A stretch of 64,000 nucleotides of DNA from NCBI GenBank assembly GCA_963281255.1, contig OY725505.1:1488001-1552000 (forward strand), in the 5' to 3' direction. The position numbers were made by a program, and so were the translations under genes. Positions 23,501 to 35,500 of this stretch are shown piece by piece (position 1 is the stretch's first letter; the number at the start of each line of letters is the position of its first letter). A model generated the notes under the pieces. That model did not search any database and had not been told where the DNA came from. It was given only the letters and a program-made list of their open reading frames with translations. Source of the DNA: Aphrocallistes beatrix (lineage: Eukaryota; Porifera; Hexactinellida; Sceptrulophora; Aphrocallistidae).

Positions 23501-26500
23501 GATATGATTTCTTAACTGTTTATTTAATAACCCCGAACCACCCGCCATTATGACTTGCTTCCTTTTCCCATCAAACCACCATCTCATCTGGTTTCTACTC
23601 AATCTCTTTCATCTTGTTCCATTGCAGATTGGCCCATATTTGCTAGCCTATCTTTACACCCACTTCTCCATCCGATTTAAATACGGTGGTAACTTCTCAT
23701 CCTCCACTAATGAATCCTTCTCCTTTGCCAGCCACCATTCCGACTAGCTTCCAAACCCTACCAACCCAACATCTCACATGGCTACTACACATTCCTATTA
23801 TTATTCTCTCTCCTTCGCTCGCTTTGCTTACTCAAGATGAACTGGTGCTTCGTACCTTCTCTCTCTTACATCCTTATTCGAGATACCGTCCTTCTGTCCC
23901 TATTTTATTCATTCGAAATCCAACTAACACCATCCCCATCAAACCTCAGTGTTGTGACCCTCTACGACTCACATTATCTTCCTTCTATCTTCTTGATACT
24001 CGCAATCTTTTATATTTATCCTGAAAGTTAACAACTTCCTAACCACCATTGATTCTACCTACATATCATCTGTAGCACCATCTCATTCTTGATCAGATTA
24101 TTCTTCAATTAATGCACAACATCTTTTTGAGCATTGAATACTGACGAAGATATCCTTTCTTTCATTGCCTCCATAACCAAGTTTATGTTGTAAAGTATAT
24201 GTTGCAGTGTAATTGCGAAACTGGTAGATTCGCGAATACACCGGTGCAAATGCGAAACTTTTTTATCTTAAATCTTATTGTTGATTTATATTTCTCATAG
24301 GAACAACTAGATTACAACAAACGAGAGATTGTGTGATTATTCGTAATGAACAAAAATGTTGTATACTAGATTGGGAAGAAGATCGACAACATAATGAAAT
24401 CTATTGCCTATTCTTGACAGTTTATTATTACATACTAGTATCCTGAACTGATTCAATAAACAAAGTTGACTAATATTTTTCTCACGCCAAAAATGTAGTT
24501 GTATAGTAGCTTTGAAAACATGTTGTTTACATAATCTTACTATCAAATTTTTAGTTATTAAACAGCTGAGTATTACTAATAATAGTACAAATACACGTAT
24601 TTCCTTTTAGTTATATAATTAACCAACCATAAGATTTAAGATAAAAAGGTTTCGCATTTGCACCGGTGTTTTCGCGAATCTATCAACTATTCAGTGTATT
24701 CGCGAATCCACCAGTTTCGCATTTACACTGCAACATATATATATGGACTATTATTTCTTTTGTATTTTTGACGCTTTAGGTTTCCCTAAATCACTTTCAA
24801 AATACGTAGATTAAAATGGTCTTGCTAGTAATTTTATTATTTCAAAAATTTCCTAATTATTAGGCTGTTAGTACGTATGTGATGTGTAATTTTGGATTTT
24901 ATCTTTTATAAAAAACAAACTGTAAATATCTTTTGTGGTGTCTGTTATTATTATCATTGTTAACTTTTATTTTCGTGGCATCCGTACTATCGATTGGCCA
25001 TCAAACAGCCCTGATTTAAACCCAATCGAGAATTTATGGGCCGTGCTTAAGCATAGAATCCGGGTTAAAGCCCCAAGGAGCATTCGCGAAGTGGAAAACA
25101 TGATCAAAGAGGAGTGGGAAACTTTTGATCCCTCTTTTCTCCGCAACCTCACTCATTCTATGAGGAAGCGATGCAATTTGGTAATAGCTTCGTAAGGCAA
25201 GAAAATTAACTATTGAATAAATTTTACCTCCAATGCATAGTTACACTGAAGGTGTCAACACAGTCTAATTAAATCTATATATTCTCTCCTCTTCTTGTAG
25301 CTATGCTTTACTTAGTGAGTGCAAATAATAGTGGGACAGACTGTAAACCTACTGATAGTTGCTGACTGTGATGTATGCGGCATGTGTGTATGCATATGAT
25401 AGAGTGTTACAGAGAAAAACTCGGCTAACAGTAGGCAAGAAAGATAGCACCTGACCTAACTTTACATTTAAACGAGATGACATCCTTAGTGCTTTCAGCT
25501 CACTAAGGTTATGCAAGAGTGTAGGCTCAGATTACATTACCGAAGCAATGTAATTGAGAGAAAAATGCAAATGACTAGGGCGAGGTTAGAACCCGCGACC
25601 TAAGTCTTGGTGTTCAAACGCCCTAACCACTGCACCATCCAAGCAGATGTTTGTAAAGTAGGTAGATCGATTAAAGAAGTGCTTAGCAGTAAGAAGAGAT
25701 TACTTCGGTAAACAATAGGTTAAATCGGATTCAATAGCGTTTGTTTATTATTTTATGGCATGACCCCCAAGACTTTTGAACGCCCTAGTATCCCCGATTC
25801 TATTACATGTGAGAAATCTTTTCTCTCACTCCACTATCCAATCCTGTTTCTCTCATATCATGTTCTTGACTTCTTAACAGCAAGATACTCATAAATGAAT
25901 CCAAAACTGAATTCCTTATCATTACTACCAGTAAACAACTCTCCAAGCTCCACCTTGATATAATCTCTATGCAATCCTCTAACCACGCAATCCAAAGAAT
26001 TAATTAACTTGAGTATCTGATTCGATACAACAATTATCGATGTCTACCCAAATCCATAAATTGCTTCTTCTAGTTTCTACTTCATCTTTAAGATTCATCG
26101 AATCAGGATGTATGCATCTCTCCATCAAAGCTTGTGAAGCTATCATCAACGCTCTTGTAACATCTCACTATTGTAACAGTCTTTTATATAGCTCTCTCTC
26201 TCTGATTGATCATGCCTCGTTTCCAGGGCATTCAATACTATGCTGCCAGGTTAATTCACAACGTATCAAGAATCACTCCATCGTCTTCCTTCATATTACT
26301 CTAAACAGGCATCTTGTAAAATATAGTATCACTTTCAAATTCTCATCATCACATACATATAAATATTTTTATCTTCTTACTCCTCTATTCATCACCCAGC
26401 TTAACAAAGCAAAAATCCTGCCGTATTCTGAGATCTTTGAACAACATCCTCCTCAAACATCCATCCATTAAACCCCCAGGAGCTCTTGGTGGTCGCTCTT

Positions 26501-29500
26501 TCTTTTGCTGCTCATGTTCAATAAAAAAACCTCCCTGCCTTCATCCTGAATGCTCAATCTATTACCATCTTTCAAAGTACTATCTTAATAACTCTATTTT
26601 GTTAGTCCTTAATAGCAACATCATGAATTTATACATACAATATACAAAGACACTTGTTGTTTATATGTTTTGTTTAATTTAATATTGTGAATTCATGAGA
26701 TACAACTTATGTTATTTGATTGCTCTTCCTTTGATATTGACTAGTGTAGAATAATGATAGATTACATGCATAAAACATTCAATTTCACAATAGAATTCAA
26801 TCAGGTCAAAAAAATCTACCACAGCAGATATTGTAAGAGACTCACCAGGCATTCCAAACAACAACTACACATATATAGAAGCTATCTCTTACAGGAGTGG
26901 GTTAATCAACCTTCTTTGCTCCTAATATTTTGACATTAATCTCCCCAATTTTGTTCAGAAAGAAGAAATATAGTTTATTTTTACAATCTTAATAATAAAT
27001 GACTACTACCATTAGTAATATTATACTATTGTTTTGTATTTGATTAGTATAAAGACTTAAGATCGATCTTGGTGAATACGGCTGCTGTTTTTCACAAATT
27101 TAAGATTTTTTAGATATTCAGACCTGTTTTAAGCACATTTTAAAACGTTATTAATGTATGATTTTAAAACATAATCAAGGTGGGGATGAGTTGATTCGAA
27201 AAATTTGATCTTTTCTAAAGGAATGTTGTTACATTCCATCGTTGCTATGGAAACGCTTTCTATTAGCTCCTAATACATTTTTTTGTATTAAATCAGTTTT
27301 TCGAGATATGTTGCACTTTATCAAATATGATTCATAAATTCCCAATTCCTTTAGAAAAGATAAAAATTTTCGAATCAACCCGTCCCCACCTTGATTGTGT
27401 TTAAAATTTTACATTAATAACGCTTTTAAATGTGCTTAAAACTGGTCAGATTATCGCCAAAATGTATCTTAAATTTGTAAAAACCACATAACTCAGATTC
27501 TACACATAGTAGAGGTCAGCTAACATGATCAATGGATTCCAAAAATATGACTTCCTATTTAACAATGATACATTTCCCATCTCTAACTTAAGTGGATTAC
27601 GAAATGCCATTAATAACAATAGACCCGGTTTTAAAGACCCAAGTAGGAGAGTCGACAGTCCATAGTATTAAGGAGTCGTGATTTGATAATTTTTAGGAAT
27701 CCTACGACTCGGATTCAACAACTACAATGCTTAGAAACGCCGGAAAAGTGAATATATGCAATTGTGCATCCAAGAAACATGTTATACAAGTTCACAATCT
27801 ACTAAAAATTGGCGATTTTGAAAAATATCGAGAAATTTACAAAAATATCCGAAAATGATGTTGAATGGTATCAAACTGGAATTTGAAGAGCATAGAATAA
27901 TCTTTTGAAATTTTTCTTGTATTTAGACACCAAGACTATGCAGAAATTCCAAGTAGAACAGAAGTTATGGTAGATCGAATTAGGCCTATTAGAATTTTAC
28001 CGTGATATGAGAGTGTCACGTCCGTGTATATTGGTATCCGTTGTAATACGTAGGACACCTCTGATCTCCAAGCGCCAATATTGCGGTCTATATTATAGAC
28101 ATCCCATACAACATAAATGTGAATGAGGACAATTTATATTTTCAAACTGTAATGATGATTATTGAGATTATTTTATAAAATAGTGAAATTTTAAATTTAA
28201 ATGTGTTTTGGTATTTTCCCAGTTTTTGTATTTGAAAGCAGTGACACTTTTAGTCCATGTCACGTATCTGGAAGAATAAGTCAGTAAATGTGAATGGTAG
28301 CAATTATCCATTTTAACCACATGAAGATGACCCCTGAAATCCTTTTTCAATACTAATTCGGAAAACTGGCTAAATGTCAGGGGGCCAAAGTTCGTATTTA
28401 CTAGTTTGGTAGTAGGCATAACTTCATACTGGTATCCAACTAGGATGTGATCTAGACAAACTTAGCTATTTATCCATAATTATCTACGCTCTTGATGAAT
28501 GTCACTGAATTTGTTTACACAATCGATGCATAATTCCTGGTCAATTCATAATTAATTAAATATTCCTCGTAAGAACAGACCAAAATTTATTATTCACGGA
28601 TAAAATTGTTAAGATGATTATTATATAAGGATTTCCTGTTCAAATTCTGCGAAATGCTCTAAAAGGGTTGTCAGCTATGATAATGGAAAACCCCCATTGC
28701 TTGATTTGTGCTGGTATTATCCGCATACAAGGTAATAATATCCGTAGCCACTACCAAACTGCCTACGAGAGGGGTATACAAAATATCCAAGTGAATGGAT
28801 TTCTGAGACAGGTATTGCAAACATTCTCGAGAAAATCCCTTGATCTCAAAGTGTCTAGACGAGTTGAATATAATTAGGTAGTCTTGTCTTCAGTTCACTG
28901 ACTGATATATTTAAAAAATAAGCTATTTTTGTTAATCATTTGAGAAATAATTGCCATATTATTTTCTATTAACTTCTGAATCTACATTTATATTGCTTCC
29001 CGCGACCCCAATCATGGAATGTGGCTCCCCGAGGAGATAGGGTTTGGACAGCTTTATCATACACTGATGACAAAATTCATGCAGTCAACCTAAAAGTTAA
29101 AATTTCGTAAAATATGTCAAAATAGAAATTGGAATCGCTCCCGATTTTAATATATTTATTATTCGCTTTTAGACATATTATAAACTTTTGAAGTTTAATT
29201 TTGTATAACGAGCATTAATAGTAAACAAATACTTGCTAATAAACCTATCAGGTAATTTCGTTCCACTATAATGAATTTAACATGTATTTACCACACGGCT
29301 TTGTCTTTTTGATAAATAATGAATAATAATTGTAATTGTAAATTTACCATCTTTATTAATATGCTTAAAATAACTCTGATTAATAAAGTCAATTCAATTG
29401 AGGTTCTGGACTAAGCTATTGACTAATTAAAATGAACAAGTATAGCACCCTGCCAGTGTTGTTATTGTAATGCACTTCTATTTTGAGCGAGTAAATCGTC

Positions 29501-32500
29501 TAATTTCCCTCTTTAGAAATCTGAAGTGTAATTACGTATTCGTGGAATGCTTCTTTTGAATCACCAGATGTTTGTTGGTTCCAAATTTCGGGCAAGTCAA
29601 ATATTTGATATATAAATAGACTACCTATGTTGAACACTAAGTGCTATGAAGAGGTAAAAAGAAAAAAGAAAAACAACATGAATACAAAATAAAAACAATA
29701 ACAATGACAACAACAGCCCCGATACAAAATAAAATAAAGTCATATATAGAAGTTGAATCTATTTAATTGGCTTAATTGAAGAATTGGATTACATATTATT
29801 AACAGACAAAACAGGTTCATAATGACAGCCAGTATTTTGTAGATATAATCTAAATATAGAGGGACAATCGAGAAATTCGTTTAATTTTTTCCCTTTACCA
29901 GAAAATCCAATCCAGCGTGTACCTCCAGGTCCTAAATATACCCATATATCGGTTTCAAAAAGTAACGCTGTCGCAAATACTTCCAAATCCGCTGCCAACT
30001 TCCCATTCTTATCCATCCCTGTCTTATTTACCCAATCCTTTACACTTCTGTAGTTACTTTGCTGGTAAACATATTTAGTCCTTAAAAAGGCGTCACTACT
30101 ATTTTTTAAGCTACCTAACATGTTATTAACTATAATTGTGCGTAAATTAAAATGATTTCCCTGACCGGTAAGGATAAACGAAAGTGCTCGAAAGTAACAA
30201 TTTCCATCACCCACTATTTTTTCAACAACACAAGGTTTACATTCTCTAAGATCTTGTTGATCCAACTGAGGATCGATTTCATAATTAATATAATTAGAAA
30301 CTAAAAAGATTCCATTTACTACATATACTTTTTTGCAGGTCTTTATTTGGCGGGCGGAAGGGAGGCAACTTTAAACGTAAATATCTTGTTCTACAAGATC
30401 TCAATCAGTGATAATATCGACAGCGTTACTGTCGATATTATCACTGATTCGTGAGACAGAAAAGTCTCGTTTTTTCAAATCAGATAATCTCTGACGCAAC
30501 CTAGGTACAAATTTTAGCTTTGTTTTTTTATTTTTATCTGCACTAATTTTACATTTCTTTTTTTCAGTTTCATTTATGTCATTACCTGCATCTAATTTTA
30601 TTTTATTTTTATTATTTACTAATGGCCTAACTTGAGAAAAACTGATAGATTTAGATACTAAATAGCTATTACATTTCTTCTTACTCCTTCTCTGCCATTC
30701 CTCCTGACAATTCTCCTCCTCAGAAGGATCTCTTTTACGCTTATAACTTTTAAATACCTTCTTAGCAGCTCTAGGATGAAAAGCAAAGCAAAAAGCTGCT
30801 AATCTCTTAATTATGTTAGGATGCATAATCCTTATCAGATCCCCTGGTCTTAAACCAGTACGAGACTTTAATATGTCTATCTTTACTATACGCATCCAAT
30901 TTTCCACAATTGCATTACTATAATGACTCATGTAAACATCGGATTCACTGGAACCATCCAAAATAATGCCTGATTATAGTGTAATTATAGCCATATAATG
31001 GGTAAGTAGATATTCAATAATTTCGGGGTTATAACAAGGGTTGGCTTCCAAACAAGATTTCTCATTCAAAAGTAAAATTTCGGATTTACACTTCTCATAA
31101 ATTGTGTTAAAATGCTTACCAAATGGGGATTTATCGCGATAGGTTTTGCCCTCATTTTCCACAAAAGATGTCAAATCATTACTATCCTCGGGTTCAACAT
31201 ATTCATCATCGCAACTTTTACTACTAATAAATGATTCTAAATTTTGTATATGCTTCTCAACATTCTTATTGAAATTTCGGTTTAAAAAGACATAACACAA
31301 ATCCATAAAAACATTATCTAGATTTATCATTTGCGTACAATTTATCATATATCATATAGTATGAAGAAACAATTTTCGAACTGGTTTAGATAACTTTTTA
31401 TTCACATTAAAAGCTATTCCATTAATTAGGTGTGGGAACACAAGTGAAGAATAACACCTAATTGCATACAAACCTCCTCCTGACTAAATAATAACTTCCA
31501 ACATTTATCCAAGTATGTGAAAATATCAGATTTAATAAAAGCGTTACAAACACTATGAATAAGGGCCCAGCTATAATCAATCTCTACATGGCCAATATTA
31601 ATTTCTCTACTTAAGACCTTTTTTTTGTCAAGAGACCATTTATGTAAGAAATAAGATATTTCTGCAGAAGAATGAGCTGAACTAATCTTTTCAGCTAATG
31701 GCAAAGGGCTGCTTGTGACCTCAGGGTGACGAATAGTCAATGCATAATAAAAAACACGCTTTTGGCTCGAGTTTATTTTTCTAACAATAGACCCGATAGA
31801 ATCTAAATGCACAATTACTTTCTTACCCTTAAAATAATTCAAAACTTGAATTTGATCTTGAGAATACATATGAACTATGAATGAATCATGGCCTAAAGAC
31901 TGGATGTACCCTCGAAGTATATTATTAACTGTAATATTTCTATAATATTCCTGTAAACCAGAAAGTTCGCTCCAATTATCGTTAGAAAACCTTTGAAGAC
32001 AAGACAAATCAAACTTAGCCTTCCTCAAGACGCAGGCACTTCTTACATTGTTAAAGTTACCAAAAGATTACGCAGAGCTCTCACAATTGGGATGGGGAAA
32101 CTGTTCATAAAAGTAGTTACCAACTGATTTATCAGTTAAATTAGAGGCTACCTGCAATCTTAAACTATTCGACAATTTTCTTGAATAGGCAATGTCCACA
32201 TTTGAATGCTCAGGGGATAAGGTACCCATTACTTCATAATTGACAGTAATGTTAACTGGCCGAGAGGTAAAAGGTTCATTCTGTATTGTAAATTTAAAAC
32301 GAAGACAATTAGAAAACTTGCATTCTGCATGAGCAGTGAAAAAACAAGTATTGCTTTTCCTACTATTAATTTTACCTATTTTTTTGTATTTAAAGCAGAT
32401 AACACAAACAAATTTATCTTCGATCTTAGCATTAAAGACATTGGTCCAATCCCTCGAAAAGATAGCTCGGTTGCCCTGTAACATCGCTATATTTTCCCAT

Positions 32501-35500
32501 TCACCCAAAGTAAAATTAAATTCCCCATTAGAAATACTAGGGAGATTTATCGCATCGTTGAGATTTCGATCACTATTAGTATTAGTTATTTCAACGTTTA
32601 AGCAATCAAGTTCCAGTTCTTGATTAGATTGTGGAATATCTAACATGGGGGTTGACTCAAGACAACCATCATTATCTCCACTCTTAGCTATCTTACCACT
32701 CCTATCAAGATATGCGTTCCCTTGATATACCACCTTATCGACGGACTTGTTCAACTCACCCTTAGATGACATCTCAGCAGCTACTAAGTCCTTTATCTGA
32801 CCGCGATTCTTCATCCAATTAGTATAGAGTAACGTGCGTTTCCTCTCTCTGTTGACTCCGTACATCGATATGCACAATTTGCCCCAAAGAAAATTGCTTG
32901 CTCTCCTGTTTTCTTTATTTAATGCTGAATTTAAGGATTCAAAAGAATCGTATCCCAATTGTAGTAAGGCCTGACAAAAAGTAATACTCTCCGTATTATT
33001 CATATTTTCTGACTTGGAATTATGGAAGTAGTCAGAGGAAAAATCGAGAAGAAAAAAGCGAACGATATGGAAATGCGGAATGTAAAATACGAAATGCGAA
33101 ATGCGAAATGCAAAATGCGAAATGCGAAAAAAAAATGTATGAAAACGTCAAGTTTGAATAATGTTAGTTCGAAAAGAAAATTTTATATACTAATTAGGCT
33201 GGGATCAAATAAAAAAAAAGGAGGAATATTTAATTAATTATGAATTGACCAGGAATTATGCATCGATTGTGTAAACAAATTCAGTGACATTCATCAAGAG
33301 CGTAGATAATTATGGATAAACGGCTAAGTTTGTCTAGATCACATCCTAGTTGGATACCAGTATGAAGTTATGCCTATTACCAAACTAGTAAATACAAACT
33401 TTGGCCCCCTGACATTTAGCCAGTTTTCCGAATTTAGTATTGTAAATGGATTTCAGGGGTGCACCAAAGCTCATCTTCATGTGGGTAAAATGGCTAATTG
33501 CTACCATTCATATTTACTGACTTATTCCACCAGATACGTGACATGGACTAAAAGTGTCACTGCTTACTCATCACGCGGGATATTAAAAGTTCATATATCA
33601 AATATGAATGCACCAATGCTCCTCTACACAATGGTGTAATTAGATTTCATCTACAACATATGCTTGCTGAGTTATTTATGTTTGAATGTGACATGCGAAT
33701 CCGCCGCTGAATCGGCCGCTAAGAGAACACTCGTCAAAAAGGTTCCACGATGAGTCTTTTGAGTTGGGGGGAGTAAAAATGTTAATTTTTTATTATTTTC
33801 AAATTTTGATGTTATTCTTTAAATCTATTCAATTTAAAATTTTTTTTAATTTATGCAATTATTTATGATATATCCCCTTCATTTTGGTGTATTCGAACTA
33901 TTCATGGGCCCTGCTTATTAAATATAGAGTATATAAATCAGCGCTGATATCTCCAGGATTTTGATTGCAATTTATTCCTAAATTTTGTGATAAGTCACCA
34001 AAATATCCAGCGCAGAGCTATATAGGCCTTTTTTAGCTTATTTATATAACCTATTAAAAGGTTGGTGGTTCTTTGCAACAATAAAACATTAAAAGGTAAT
34101 TAAGGTCCCTACCATCAAATTCTAATTTGTCGAGTGTTGATATGAATGCACTTTCTTTATTAAATAAATCCTTTTGTATACCCTTTGCTATTATTGCCAT
34201 TAAAACTCTTTTTAATGAATATTTCGTTTAGGTTTTTGTGCGTAGACCTTATGCAGTTGGACTCTATTCCTTAAATGGAATTTTTCATGATGAAGGATTG
34301 AAAGGTGATGAGGAAGTAGATTTACTCGTCACTATGTATCAGTGTCATACAGTAAAAGATGCTGAATTTCACAATTTGCCTCAGCATATTCTATCTAAGA
34401 ATGAAAATATTGTTCTTCCTTTGGGCCCAAAAGGAGCGGGTGAGGGATATTATGTCAATTTTTTAATATTTTTTTAAATTTTTGATATTTTCCAATTTTT
34501 CAATAATTTAGCAGATGCACAACATCGGATAAAAACATTCATAGTTATATTTTGTTTCAAAATTATCCTTTCTGCAATCAATTTCATTACTTATAGTCAT
34601 TAATTTCCCCAATTTTGTTCATGAGCGTTTACACGAATTTTCCTAACCGGGCCGAAGCGGGGCCATAGAAAATACAAACAATTCCGCCTGTTAGGACCCT
34701 TTTTAATTGTTTATAATGTGATTTTATCATGGCATTCTAAACTATATTCAATTCTAAATTGCAAATTTTTTTATCGTTATTGATTAACATTATTTTGATC
34801 ATGTATCACTGAAATAAAACCAAATAAAAACGGAATTTCGAGTTTACAATTTTTATTAATAGACCACTATTTGCCGAAGCAACCGTTTGATTCCATTATC
34901 ATTAAAAATAGCATGATATAGTTTTTCGTTTTGATCAGGGAATTTGCTTGTTTAGAATTTCGATATTTTTAATTATATTTAGGGTAAGTAAATTCCTAAA
35001 TTAGGTTAAGGTTTAGATATAAAATTCTGTCTTAGAAATATTTTTATTGCAATTTAAACCACCTTGGAGAGGAGATAAAAATAAATCGTTTATATTGCAG
35101 AGCTTTTGTAATGAAAACAAAATTTCTAAATCAACGTTATCCAAATACTAAAGTCCCAAAGTGTTCTCTCAATTATTTTTGGAGATAATTTAGATTTGTT
35201 GTTCGAAGTTATCTTTCTATTTAATTTATATATAGTGAATCAATTTACAATTCTAAGTAAATTAGCCTTTAAAAGGTGAATGACGAACTTGTGGAGCAAA
35301 GGATTACAAATTTCAATCTTATTCCCATCAACATTTCTGCAAATTTTTATTTTAGCAATGTACTACACGTTTTGACCTTTGATATCTTTTTCATTTTTTC
35401 TAAATATTGATTTTCTATTAGGTGGAGTATTTATCAATTTAAAAGCTCTTAACGGAACATTCGAAGAAGTACAGACTTCAAATTCATATCTTTTTACGAA

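Larger units (their letters stand above)
28236..33565 (-). mobile_element. DNA transposon with long TIRs encoding a DDE transposase and an OTU protease
   Basis: 5.3 kb bounded by inverted repeats of about 335-345 bp (28236-28568 and 33221-33565; outermost matching word AAGCAGTGACACTTTTAGTC). Inside, the minus strand carries a transposase in several blocks (33003 to 30401) followed by an OTU-domain frame (30265-29789). No convincing target duplication was found at the edges, so the last bases are uncertain. Relatives of this transposase are widespread in invertebrates to my knowledge, but I do not assign a superfamily. It sits in the 15.4-kb DOCK intron, antisense to the gene. Confidence 0.85.

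Noticed and set aside
23550..24031. Open frames of 64-112 codons as membrane-like genes
   Set aside because: Their hydrophobic composition follows from the C/T-rich strand bias. They overlap in two frames and have no conserved motif or splice signals.
24967..25152. 61-codon minus-strand frame
   Set aside because: Antisense shadow of the Tc1 transposase C-terminus.
25585..25645. Functional tRNA gene
   Set aside because: The A/B boxes are present but the acceptor and anticodon stems do not pair well, and the sequence continues into a SINE-like body.
26040..26471. 143-codon open frame as a gene
   Set aside because: Lies in the second C-rich tract with the same bias, and there is no recognisable domain.
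28236..33565. Polinton/Maverick element (long TIR, several proteins)
   Set aside because: Only 5.3 kb, with no DNA polymerase B, capsid-like or packaging ATPase frames, and the transposase is not the gypsy-type integrase.
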